NCBI GenBank assembly: GCA_960531495.1
Contig: OY482855.1
Coordinates: forward strand, 62,001 to 126,000
Length of the DNA stretch: 64,000 nucleotides
From: Zeus faber
Lineage: Eukaryota; Chordata; Actinopteri; Zeiformes; Zeidae
Direction: 5' to 3'
Made by a program: the position numbers and the translations under genes. The notes below the pieces were generated by a model, which was given only the letters and a program-made list of their open reading frames with translations, had not been told where the DNA came from and made no database searches. How positions within the stretch are numbered: position 1 is the first letter of the stretch; each line of letters begins with the position of its first letter. Shown piece after piece: positions 12,201 to 23,710 of the stretch.

Positions 12201-12336
12201 ACAAATATATATATAGTATTTCGTCTTTGGGAAATTTATCTGGGTTGTATAATTTGACGTTTTTGGGACATATTTGGCGTTGTATATTTTGACTTTTTTC
12301 GACATAGTAGAGAATGTCGTTTTTGGAATATTTATC

Positions 12337-14300
12337 TGAAAGACAGAAAGATTGAAAGAAAGAATGAAAGAAACATTGAAAGAAAGATTGAAAGACAGAT
12401 ATTTTGAAGAAACATTGAAAGAAAGATTGAAAGACAGATGGATTGAAAAAAACAATGAAAGAAAGATTGAAAGACAGAAAGTTTGAAAGAAACAATGAAA
12501 AAAAGATTGAAAGATTGAAAGAAAGAATGAAAGAAAAATTGAACGATTGAAAGTAAGAACAATTGAAAGAATGATTGAAAGAAAGATTGAAAGTAAGAAT
12601 GAAAGAAAGATTGAAAGAAATATGGAAAGAAAGAAAGAACTATTGAAAGAAAGATTAAAAGAAAGATTGAAAGGAAGAAAAAAAGAAAGATTGAAAGAAA
12701 GATTGAAAGAAAGAATGATAGAAAGAAAGAAAGATTGAAAGAAAGAAAGATTGAAAGAAGGAATGAATGAAAGATTGAAAGAAAGGTTGAAAGACAGAAA
12801 GATTGAAAGAAACAATGAAAGAAAGATTGAAAGAAAGAATGAAAGAAAGATTAAATGATTGAAAGAAAGATTGTAAGAAAGATTGAAAAAAAAGAAAGAT
12901 TGAAAGAAAAAATAAAAGAGACATTGAAAGAAAGATTGAAAGAAAGATGGAAAGAAAGATTGAAAGAAAGAAAGATTGAAAGAAAAAATGAAATAAAGAT
13001 TGAAAGAAAGAATGAAAGAAAGATTAAAAGAAGGAATGAAAGAAAGATTGACAGACAGAAAGATTGAAAGAAAGAATGAAAGAAAGATTGAAAAAAAGAT
13101 TGAAAGACTGAAAGAAAGAATGAAAGAAAGAATAAGAGAAAGATTGAAAGATTGAAAGATTGAACGAAAGATTGAAAGACTGAAAGAAAGAATGAAAGAA
13201 AGATTGAAAGAAAGATTGAAAGATTGAAAGAGAAAATGAAAGAATTAAAGAAAGATTGAAATAAATATTGAAAGATTGAAAGAAAGACGGAAAGAAAGAA
13301 AGAACGATTGAAAGAAATATTGAAAGAAAGATTGAAAGAATGAAAGATTGAAAGAAAGAATGAAAGAAAGATTGAAATAAAGAATGAGAGAAAGATTGAA
13401 AGAAAGATTGAAAGAACGATTGAAAGAGAGAAAGATTGAAAGAAAGACTGTAAGAAAGATTGACAGACAGAAAGATTGAAAGAAAGATTGAAAGAAAGAT
13501 TGAAAGACTGAAAGAAAGAATGAAAGAAATATTGAAAGATTGAAATATTTAAAGAAGGAATGAAAGAAAGATTGAAAGATTGAAAGAAAGATTGAAAGAA
13601 AGATTGAAAGTTTGAAAGAAAGATTAAAAGAAAGATTGGAAGACTGAAAGAAAGAATGAAAGAAAGATTGAAAGAAAGAATGAAAGAATGATTGAAAGAA
13701 AGATTGAAAGAAAGAAAGATTGAAAGTAAGAAAGATTGAAAGAAATATTGAAAGAAAGATTGAAAGAAAGATTGAAAGACTGAAGGAAAGAATGAAAGAA
13801 AGATTGAAAGAAAGATTGAAACATTGAAAGATTGAAAGAAAGATTGAAAGTTTGAAAGAAAGATTGAAAGAAAGATTGAAAGAAATATTGAAAGAAAGAA
13901 AGATTGAAAGTAAGAACGATTGAAAGAAAGATTTAAAGAAAGATTGAAAGAAAGATTGAAAGCTTGAAAGAAAGATTGAAAGAAAGATTTTTAGAAAGGT
14001 TGAAAGACTGAAAGAAAGACAGATTGAAAGTAAGAACGATTGAAAGAAAGATTTAAAGAAAGATTGAAAGAAATATTGAAAGCTTGAAAGAAATAATGAA
14101 AGAAAGATTGAAAGATTGAAAGAAAGAATGAAAGATTGAAAGAAAGAATGAAAGTATGAATGAAAGAATGAAAGATTGAAAGAAAGATTGAAAGATTGAA
14201 AGAAATATTCAAAGAAAGAGAGATTGAAAGGAAGAAAGATTGAAAGAAAGATTGAAAGTAATAAAGATTGAAAGAATGAATGAAAGAAAAATTGAATAAA
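12337..14300 (-). repeat. Satellite A array, GAAA orientation
   Basis: Begins abruptly after a truncated satellite B monomer (TTTATCTG followed by AAAGACAGAAAGATTG). It is built from GAAA/GATTGAAA words, the reverse complement of the left array. Local variants include repeated GACAGA and AACAATGAAA words near 12,340-12,500. Open frames on the minus strand (up to 364 codons) are satellite artefacts. No gene is seen. Confidence 0.93.
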
Positions 14301-14320
14301 TTGAATTTCAATATTTCTAT
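14285..14320. other. Orientation-switch junction GAAA to CTTT
   Basis: The strand of satellite A inverts within about 20 bases, across AATTGAATAAATTGAATTTC. No unique spacer lies between the two orientations. About 230-290 bp either side, a GCTTGAAAG landmark (about 14,090) and its reverse complement (about 14,538) sit roughly symmetrically. This suggests an inversion or fold-back event. Confidence 0.85.
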
Positions 14321-17300
14321 AAATCTTTCTTTCTTTCAATCTTTGTTTTTTTCAATCTTTCTTCCATTCTTTTTTTTCATTCTTTCTTTTAGTCTGTCAT
14401 TCTTTCTTTCAATCTTTCATTCTTTCTTTCACCCTTCAATCTTTCAATCTTTCTTTCATTATTTCTTTCATTCTTTCTTTCAGTCTTTCTTTCAGTCTTT
14501 CAACCTTTCTTAAAATCTTTCTTTCAATCTTTTTTTCAAGCTTTCAATCATTCTTTCAATCTTTCTTTAAATCTTTCTTTCAATCGTTCTTACTTTCAAT
14601 ATTTCTTTCTTTCTTTCAATATTTCTTTCAATCTTTCAATCTTTCTTTCATTCTTTCATTCTTTCTTACAATCTTTCTTTCATTCTTTCTTTCAATATTT
14701 CTTTCTTTCAATCTTTCAATCCTTCTTTCAATATTTCTTTCAATCTTTCTTTAATTCTTTAATTTTTTCTTTCAATCTTTCAATCTTTCTTTCATTCACT
14801 CTTTCAGTCTTTCAATCTTTCTTTAAATCTTTCTTTCAATCTTTCTTTCAAACGTTCAATCTTTCTTTCAATCGTTCAATCTTTCAATCTTTCTTTCAAT
14901 CTTTCATTCAATCTTTCAAACTTTCTTTCATTCTTTCTTTCATTCTTTCTTTCAGTCTTTTTTTCAGTTTTTCAACCTTTCTTAAAATCTTTCTTTCATT
15001 CTTTCTTTTAATCTTTCAATCTTTCTTTGAATTGTTCTTTCATTCCTTCTTTCAATCTTTCTTTCAATCTTTCTTTCAATATTTTTTTTTCAGTCTTTCT
15101 TTCAATCTTTCTTTCATTCTCTCTTTCAATCTTTCAATCATTCTTTCATTCTTTCTTTCAAACTTTCAATCTTTCTATCTTTCAATATTTCTTTCAATCT
15201 TTCAATCTTTCTTTCAATCTTTCTTTCATTCTCTCTTTCAATCTTTCAATCTTTCTTTCATTCTTTCTTTCAAACTTTCAATCTTTCTATCTTTCAATAT
15301 TTCTTTCAATCTTTCAATCTTTCTTTCATTCTTTCTTTCTGTCTTTCAATCTTTCTTTCAATATTTCTATAAATCTTTCTTTCTTTCAATCTTTGTTTTT
15401 TTCAATCTTTCTTCCATTCTTATTTTTCATTCTTTCTTTCTGTCTTTCAATCTTTCTTTCAATATTTCTATAAATCTTTCTTTCTTTCAATCTTTGTTTT
15501 TTTCAATCTTTCTTCCATTCTTATTTTTCATTCTTTCTTTTAGTCTTTCATTCTTTCTTTCAATCTTTCATTCTTTCTTTCAATCTTTCAATCTTTCAAT
15601 CTTTCTTTCATTATTTCTTTCATTCTTTCTTTCAGTCTTTCTTTCAGTCTTTCAACCTTTCTTAAAATCTTTCTTTCAATCTTTCTTTCAAGCTTTCAAT
15701 CATTCTTTCAATCTTTCTTTAAATCTTTCTTTCAATCGTTCTTACTTTCAATCTTTCTTTCTTTCAATATTTCTTTCAATCTTTCAATCTTTCTTTCATT
15801 CTTTCATTCTTTCTTACAATCTTTCTTTCATTCTTTCTTTCAATCTTTCTTTCTTTCAATCTTTCAATCTTTCTTTCAATATTTCTTTCAATCTTTCTTT
15901 AATTGTTTAATTTTTTCTTTCAATCTTTCAATCTTTCTTTCATTCACTCTTTCAGTCTTTCAATCTTTCTTTAAATCTTTCTTTCAATCTTTCTTTCAAA
16001 CGTTCAATCTTTCTTTCAATCGTTCAATCTTTCAATCTTTCTTTCAATCTTTCATTCAATCTTTCAATCTTTCTTTCATTCTTTCTTTCATTATTTCTTT
16101 CAGTCTTTCTTTCAGTTTTTCAACCTTTCTTAAAATCTTTCTTTCAATCTTTCTTTCAAGCTTTCAATCTTTCTTTCAATCTTTCTTTCAATCATTCTTA
16201 CTTTCAATCTTTCTTTCTTTTAATCTTTCTTTCAATCTTTCTTTCAAACGTTCAATCTTTCTTTCAATCGTTCAATCTTTCAATCTTTCTTTCAATCTTT
16301 CAATCTTTCTTTCATTCTTTCTTTCAATCTTTCAATCTTTCAATCTTTCTTTCATTCTATCTTTCATTCTTTCAATCTTTCTTTCAATATTTCTTTCAAT
16401 CTTTAATACTTTCAATCTTTCTTTCTTTCACCTTTCTTTCAATCTTTCTTTCATTCTTTCCTTCAGTGTTTTAATATTTCTTTCAATCTTTCTTTCAATC
16501 TTTCTTTTTTTCAATCTTTCTTTCAATCTTTCTTTCAAACATTCAATCTTTCTTTCAATCTCTCAATCTTTCTTTCATTCTTTCTTTCAATCTTTCAATC
16601 TTTCAATCTTTCTTTCAATTTTTCTTTCATTCTTTCTTTCAATCTTTCAATCTTTCAATCTTTCTTTCAATTTTTCTTTCATTCTTTCTTTCAATCGTTC
16701 TTACTTTCAATCTTTCTTTCTTTCAATATTTCTTTCAATCTTTCAATCTGTCTTTCAATCTTTCATTCATTCTTTCAATCTTTCTTTCAATCTTTCTTTC
16801 AATCGTTCTTTCTTTCTTTCAATCTTTCAATTTTTCAATCGTTCTTTCATTCTTTCTTTTAATCTTTCAATCTTTCTTTCAATCGTTCTTTCAATCTTTC
16901 TTTTTTCAATCTTTCTTTCAATCTTTCTTTCAATCTTTCTTTCATTCTCTATTTCAATCTTTCAATCTTTCTTTCATTCTTTCTTTCAATCTTTCAATCT
17001 TTCTATCAATCTTTCTAACTTTCAATCATTCTATCTTTCAATATTTCTTTCAATCTTTCAATCTTTCTTTCATTCTTTCTTTCTGTCTTTCAATCTTTCT
17101 TTCAATCTTTCTTTCTTTTTTCAATCTTTCTTTCAATATTTCTATAAATCTTTCTTTCTTTCAATCTTTGTTTTTTTCAATCATTCTTCCATTCTTTTTT
17201 TTCATTCTTTCTTTTAGTCTTTCATTCTTTCATTCAATCTTTCATGCTTTCTTTCAATCTTTCAATCTTTCAATCTTTCTTTCATTCTTTCTTTCATTAT

Positions 17301-18525
17301 TTCTTTCAGTCTTTCTTTCAGTCTTTCAACCTTTCTTAAAATCTTTCTTTCAATCTTTCTTTCAAGCTTTCAATCTTTCTTTCAATCTTTCTTTAAATCT
17401 TTCTTTCAATCGTTCTTACTTTCAATCTTTCTTTCTTTCAATATTTCTTTCAATCTTTCAATCTTTCTTTCATTCTTTCATTCATTCTTACAATCTTTCT
17501 TTCATTCTTTCTTTCAATCTTTCTTTCTTTCAACCTTTCAATATTTCTTTCAATATTTCTTTCAATCTTTTTTTAATTCTTTCATTTTTTCTTTCAATCT
17601 TTCAATCTTTCTTTCATTCACTCTTTCAGTCTTTCAATCTTTCTTTAAATCTTTCTTTCAATCTTTCTTTCAAACGTTCAATCTTTCTTTCAATCGTTCA
17701 ATCTTTCAATCTTTCTTTCATTCTTTCCTTCAGTGTTTTAATCTTTCTTTCAATCTTTCTTTCAATCTTTCTTTCATTCTTTCCTTCAATCTTTCAACCT
17801 TTCAATCAATATTTCTTTCAATATTTCATACTTTCAATCTTTCTTTCTTTCAATCTTTCTTTCAATCGTTCTTTTGTTCTTTCATTCAGTCTTTCAATCT
17901 TTCTTTAAATCTTTCTTTCAGTCTTTCTTTCAAACTTTCCATCTTTCTTTCAATCTTTCATTCTTTCATTCTTTCTTACAATCTTTCTTTCATTCTTTCT
18001 TTCAATCTTTATTTCTTTCAATCTTTCATTCTTTCTTTCAATATTTCTTTCAATCTTTATTTAATTCTTTCATTCTTTCTTTCAAACTTTAAATCTTTCT
18101 TTCATTCTTTCTTTCAGTCTTTCAATATTTCTTTAAATCTTTCTTTTAATCTTTCTTTCAAACATTCAATCTTTCTTTCAATCTTTCAATCTTTCTTTCA
18201 TTCTTTCTTTCAATCTTTCAATATTTTAATCTTTCTTTCATTCTATCTTTGAATCTTTCAATCTTTCTTTCAATATTTCTTTCAATCATAATATTTTCAT
18301 TTTTTCTTTCTTTCAATCTTTCTTTCAATCTTTCTTTCAATCTTTCTTTCATTCTTTTTTTCAATCTTTCAATCTTTCTTTCATTCTTTCTTTCAATCTT
18401 TCAATCGTTCTATCAATCTTTCTAACTTTCAATCTTCCTTTCTTTCAATATTTCTTACAATCTTTCAATCTTTCAATCTTTCTTTCATTCTTTCATTCTT
18501 TCTTTCAATCTTTCTTTCAATTTTT
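14304..18525 (+). repeat. Satellite A array, CTTT orientation (second)
   Basis: Same word grammar as the left array. It contains several copies of the module with TCTATAAATC followed by CTTTGTTTTTTTC (about 14,317, 15,368, 15,469 and 17,142). It also has repeated modules with CAACCTTTCTTAAAATC and CAAGCTTTCAATC (about 14,500, 15,650, 16,120 and 17,330). Long plus-strand frames (up to 292 codons) are satellite artefacts. No gene is seen. Confidence 0.93.
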
Positions 18526-18540
18526 AAAGAATTAAGTAAA
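18519..18540. other. Orientation-switch junction CTTT to GAAA
   Basis: CTTTCAATTTTTAAAGAATT leads straight into AAGTAAAGATTGAAAG, so satellite A inverts here without a unique spacer. Sequence immediately to the right (18,530-18,970) is an inverted copy of 15,350-15,910, not of the sequence directly to the left. The junction therefore is not a simple perfect palindrome centre. Confidence 0.85.
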
Positions 18541-18970
18541 GATTGAAAGAAATATTGAAAGAAAGATTGAAAGATTGAAAGAAAGAAAGATTGAAAGAAA
18601 GAATGAAAGAAAGATTGTAAGAAAGAATGAAAGAATGAAAGAAAGATTGAAAGATTGAAAGAAATATTGAAAGAAAGAAAGATTGAAAGTAAGAACGATT
18701 GAAAGAAAGATTTTAAGAAAGATTGAAAGAATGATTGAAAGCTTGAAAGAAAGATTGAAAGAAAGATTTTAAGAAAGTTTGAAAGACTGAAAGAAAGACT
18801 GAAAGAAAGAATGAAAGAAATAATGAAAGAAAGATTGAAAGATTGAAAGATTGAAAGAAAGAATGAAAGATTGAAAGAAAGAATGAAAGACTAAAAGAAA
18901 GAATGAAAAAAAAGAATGGAAGAAAGATTGAAAAAGACAAAGATTGAAAGAAAGAAAGATTTATAGAAAT
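18531..18970 (-). repeat. Inverted copy of 15,350-15,910
   Basis: Reading away from the junction, the landmarks are TGTAAGAAAG, a GTAAGAACGATTG word, TTTTAAGAAAG, GCTTGAAAG, a second TTTTAAGAAAG, paired GACTGAAAGAAAGACTG, GACTAAAAGAAAGAATG, AAGAATGGAAG and GATTTATAGAAATATTG. They match, reverse-complemented and in mirrored order, the series at about 15,910 down to 15,350. Coordinates sum to about 34.4 kb. Confidence 0.75.
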
Positions 18971-19147
18971 ATTGAAAGAAAGATTGAAAGACAGAAAGAA
19001 AGAATGAAAGAAAGATTGAAAGATTGAAAGAAATATTGAAAGATAGAAATTATTGAAAGTTAGAAAGATTGATAGAAAGATTGAAAGATTGAAAGAAAGA
19101 ATGAAAGAAAGATTGAACGATTGAAAGAGAGAATGAAAGAAAGATTG

Positions 19148-20140
19148 AAAGAAAGATTGAAAGAAAGATTTAAAGAAAGATTGAAAGACTGAAGGAAAGA
19201 ATGAGTGAAAGATTGAAAGAAAGATTGAAAGAAAGAAAAATTGAAAATATTAATGATTGAAAGAAATATTGAAAGAAAGATTGAAAGATTCAAAGATAGA
19301 ATGAAAGAAAGATTTAAAGATTGAAAGATTGAAAGAAAGAATGAAAGAAAGATTGAAGGACTGAAAGAAAGAATGAAAGAAAGATTTAAAGTTTGAAAGA
19401 AAGAATGAAAGAATTAAATAAAGATTGAAAGAAAGATTAAAAGAAAGATTGAAAGACTGAATGAAAGAACAAAAGAAAAATTGAAAGAAAGATTGAAAGA
19501 AAGAAAGATTGAAAGTATGAAAAATTGAAAGAAATATTGAATGAAAGATTGAAAGATTGAAGGAAAGAATGAAAGAAAGATTGAAAGAAAGATTGAAAGA
19601 AAGATTGAAAGAAAGATTAAAACACTGAAGGAAAGAATGAAAGAAAAATTGAAAGAAAGATTGAAAGTATTAAAGATTGAAAGAAATATTGAAAGAATGA
19701 AAGATAGAATGAAAGAAAGATTGAAAGATTGAAAGATTGAAAGAAAGAATGAAAGAAAGATTGAAAGATTGAAAGAAAGATTGAAAGAAAGATTGAAAGA
19801 TTGAACGATTGAAAGAAATATTGAACGTTTGAAAGAAAGATTGAAAGAAAGATTTGAAGAAAGATTGAACGACTGAAAGAGTGAATGAAAGAAAGATTGA
19901 CAGATTGAAAGAAAAAATGAAAGAATTAAAAAAATATTGAAAGAAAGATTGAAAGATTGAAAGAAAGAAAGATTGAAAGAAAGAATGAAAGAAAGATTGA
20001 AAGATTGAAAGAAATATTGAAAGAAAGAAAGATTGAAAGTAAGACCGATTGAAAGAAAGATTTAAAGAAAGATTGAAAGAAAGATTGAAAGCTTGAAAGA
20101 AAGATTGAAAGAAATATTTTAAGAAAGGTTGAAAGACTGA
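19148..20140 (-). repeat. ~1-kb higher-order unit, distant third copy
   Basis: Carries the same landmark order as the 999-bp tandem pair at 23,293-25,290: GAAGGAAAGAATGAGTG, AATATTAATGATTG, GATTCAAAGATAG, GAAGGACTG, AACAAAAGAAAAATTG, AAAACACTGAAGG, TTTGAAGAAAG, and finally TTTTAAGAAAGG. It is offset by about 4.15 kb from the first unit of that pair, with small indels. Confidence 0.78.
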
Positions 20141-20759
20141 AAGAAAGACTGAAAGAAATAATGAAAGAAAGAATGAAAGAAAGATTGAAAGATTGAATGA
20201 AAGATTGAAAGAAAGATTGAAAGATTGAACGATTGAAAGAAAGATTGAACGTTTGAAAGAAAGATTGAAAGAAAGACTGAAAGACTGAAAGAGTGAATGA
20301 AATAAAGATTGAAAGAAAAAATGAAAGAATTAAAGAAAGATTGAAAGAAATACTGAAAGAAAGATTGAAAGATTGAAAGAAAGAAAGATTGAAAGAAAGA
20401 ATGAAAGAAAGATTGTAAGAAAGAATGAAAGAAAGATTGAAAGATTGAAAGAAATATTGAAAGAAAGAAAGATTGAAAGTAAGAACAATTGAAAGAAAGA
20501 TTTAAAGAAAGATTGAAAGAAAGAATGAAAGAATGAAAGAAAGATTGAAAGATTGAAAGACTGAAAGAAATATTGAAAGAAAGAAAGATTGAAAGTTAGA
20601 AAGAGTGATAGAAAGATTGAAAGATTGAAAGAAAGAATGAAAGATGGATTGAAAGATTGAAAGAAAGAATGAAAGAAAGATTGAAGGAAAGAATGAAACA
20701 ATGAAAGAAAGATTGAAAGATTGAATGAAATATTGAAAGAAAGGAAGATTGAAAGAAAG

Positions 20760-23710
20760 ATTTAAAGTTTGAAAGAAAGATTGAAAGAAAGATTTAAAGA
20801 AAGATTGAAAGACTGAAGGAAAGAATGAGTGAAAGATTGAAAGAAAGATTGAAAGAAAGAAAAATTGAAAGTATTAAAGATTGAAAGAAATATTGAAAAA
20901 AGAAAGATTGAATGAACGATTGAAAAAAACAAAGAAAGATTGAAAGATTGAAAGAAAGAACGAAAGAAAGATTGAAAGATTGAAAGAAAGATTGAAAGAA
21001 AGATTGAATGTTTGAAAGAAAGATTGAAAGAAAGATTGAAAGAAATATTGAAATACTGAAAGAAAGAATGAAAGAAAGATTTAAAGAAATATTGAAAGAT
21101 TGAAAGAAATTTTGAAAGAAAGAAAGATTGAAAGTAAGAACGATTGAAAGAAAGATTTAAAGAAAGATTGAAAGACTGAAAGAAAGAATGAAAGATAGAA
21201 TGAAAGAAAGATTGAAAGATTGAAAGACTTAAAGAAAGAATGAAAGATTGAAAGAAAGAATGAAAGTATGAAAGAAAGATTGAAAGATTGAAAGAAAGAA
21301 TGAAAGAACGATTGAAAGAAAGAATGAAATAATGAAAGAAGGATTGAAAGAACGATTGAAAAAAACAACGAAAGATTAGAAAATTGAAAGATATAAAGAA
21401 TGAAAGATTTAAAGAAAGATTGAAAGACTAAAAGTAAGAATAAAAAAAGAATGAAAGAAGGATTGAAAGAAAGATTGAAAATAGAAAGATTGAAAGAAAG
21501 ATTGAAAGACTGAAGGAAAGAATGAAAGAAAGATTGAAAGAAAGATAGATTGAAAGAAAGATTGAAAGAAAGATAGATTGAAAGTATTAAAGATTGAAAG
21601 AAAGATTGAAAGAAAGATAGATTGAAGGTAGTAAAGATTGAAAGAAAGATTGAAAGAAAGATTTAAAGAAAGATTTAAAGACTAAAAGAAAGATTGAAAG
21701 AAAGATTGAAAAATTGAAGGATTGAAATAAAGTTTGAAAGTTTGAAAGAAAGATTGAAAGACTGAAGGAAAGAATAAAAGAAAGATTGAAAAAAAGTTTT
21801 AAAGAAAGAAAGATTGAATGAAAGAAAGATTGAAAGAAAGATTGAAAAAAGAAAGATTGAAAGAAAGATTGAAAGAAAGATTGAAAGACTGAAGGAAAGA
21901 ATGAAAGAAAGATTGAAAGATTGAAAGATTGAAAGAAAGATTGAAAGAGAGATTGAAAGATTGAAAGATTGAAAGAAACATTGATAATTTGAAAGAAAGA
22001 TTGAAAGAAAGATGGAAAGTTTGAAAGAAAGAATGAAAGAATGAATGAAAGAAAGATTGAAAGAAAGAATGAAAGAAAGATTGTAAGAAAGAATGAAAGA
22101 TTGAAAGAAAGATTGAAAGATTGAAAGAAATATTGAAAGAAAGAAAGATTGAAAGTAAGAACGATTGAAAGAAAGAATGAAAGAAAAATTGAAAGAAAGA
22201 TTGAAAGATTGAATTAAAGAATTAAAGAAAAATTGAAAGAAAGATTGAAAGAAAGATTGAAAGAAATATTGAAAGACTGAAAGAAAGAATGAAAGAAAAA
22301 TTGAAAGAAAGATTGAAAGATTGAAAGATTGAAAGAAAGAATGAAAGAAAGATTGAGAGATTGAAAGAAAGATTGATTGTTTGAAAGAAAGATTGAAAGA
22401 AAGATTTAAAGAAAGATTAAAAGACTGAAAGAAAGTTTGAAAGAAAGATTGAAAGATTGAAATATTGAAAGAAAGAATGAAAGATTGAAAGAAAGAAAGA
22501 TTGAAAGAATGAAATATTGAAAGAAAGAATGAAAGATTGAAAGAAAGAAAGATTGAAAGAAAGAATGAAAGTAAGATTGCAAGATAGAATGAAAAAAGAT
22601 AGATTGAAAGAAAGATTGAAAAAAAACAAAGAAAGATTGAAAGATCGAAAGATTTAAAGAATGAAAGATTTAAAGAAAGATTGAAAGACTAAAAGTAAGA
22701 ATGAAAAAAAAGAATGAAATACGGATTGAAAAAAAAAGATTGAAAGAAATAAAGATTCATAGAAAGATTGAAAGAAAGATTGAAAGAAAGATTGAAAGAA
22801 AGATTTAAAGAAAAATTGAAAGACTGAAAGAAAGAATGAAAGAAAGAATTAAAGAAAGATTGACGGATTGAAAGATTTAAAGAAAGATTGTAAGAAAGAT
22901 TGAAAAAAGAAAGATTGAAAGAACGATTGAAAAAATCAAAGAAGGATTGAAAGATCGAAAGATTTAAAGAATGAAAGATTTAAAGAATGATTGAATGACT
23001 AAAAGTAAGGATGAAAGACTAAAAGTAAGAATGAAATAAAAGAATGAAAGAAAGATTGAAAAAAACAAAGATTGAAAGAAAGAAAGATTTATAGAAAGAC
23101 TGAAAGAAAGATTGAAAAAACAAAGAAATATTGAATGAAAGAATGAAAGAAAGATTGAAAGATTGAAAGATTGTAAGAAATATTGAAAGAAAGGAAGATT
23201 GAAAGTTAGAAAGATTGATAGAACGATTGAAAGATTGAAAGAAAGAATGAAAGAAAGATTGAAAGATTGAAAAAAAGAATGAAAGAAAGATTGAAAGAAA
23301 GATTGAAAGAAAGATTTAAAGAAAGATTGAAAGACTGAAGGAAAGAATGAGTGAAAGATTGAAAGAAAGATTGAAAGAAAGAAAATTGAAAATATTAATG
23401 ATTGAAAGAAATATTGAAAGAAAGATTGAAAGATTCAAAGATAGAATGAAAGAAAGATTTAAAGATTGAAAGATTGAAAGAAAGAATGAAAGAAAGATTG
23501 AAGGACTGAAAGAAAGAATGAAAGAAAGATTTAAAGTTTGAAAGAAAGAATGAAAGAATTAAATAAAGATTGAAAGAAAGATTAAAAGAAAGATTGAAAG
23601 ACTGAATGAAAGAACAAAAGAAAAATTGAAAGAAAGATTGAAAGAAAGAAAGATTGAAAGTATGAAAAATTGAAAGAAATATTGAATGAAAGATTGAAAG
23701 ATTGAAGGAA
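20760..23710 (-). repeat. Right arm of a large inverted duplication
   Basis: Mirrored counterpart of about 940-4,580. An open frame at 21,799-21,981 on the minus strand matches the start of the plus-strand frame at 3,435, apart from one 9-residue insertion. The frame at 22,417-22,629 combines features found at about 2,270 and 2,900 on the left arm, which shows that this arm has one ~750-bp unit where the left arm has two. Its far end overlaps the 999-bp tandem unit. Confidence 0.75.

Larger units (their letters stand above)
6605..12336 (+). repeat. Satellite B: AT-rich array of ~59-bp and ~36-bp monomers
   Basis: About 5.7 kb of tandem repeat, unrelated to satellite A. The longer monomer (about 59 bp) runs GTATATTTTGACGTTTTT, then CGACATAGTATTATGTCG, then a T-run and GGGATATTTATCTGGGTT. 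The shorter monomer (about 36 bp) lacks the middle dyad and often ends in TTTTTCGGCGTT or TTTTTTGGCGTT. The two alternate irregularly. A third variant with GAAGTATTTGTGATATTTTTCGG recurs at about 6,955, 8,013, 8,988, 9,570, 10,334, 10,807 and 12,150. Open frames on both strands are by-products of repeat composition. I do not recognise the family and see no CENP-B-box-like motif. Confidence 0.92.

Noticed and set aside
6601..12215. Many 60-130-codon open frames on both strands of satellite B (e.g. with repeated KIYNPDKYPKND)
   Set aside because: Tandem repeat translations: the same peptide recurs with each monomer and in several frames, and no start context or domain is present.
6605..12336. 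Satellite B as a CRISPR array (short palindromic units with spacers)
   Set aside because: The sequences between dyads are themselves repeats, unit length varies, no cas genes are present, and the context is eukaryotic.
12547..13067. Plus-strand frames with lysine/arginine/glutamate-rich peptides resembling coiled coils
   Set aside because: They arise where GAAA words run without ATTGAAA stops. The IERKIERK pattern follows directly from GAAAGATTGAAA words.
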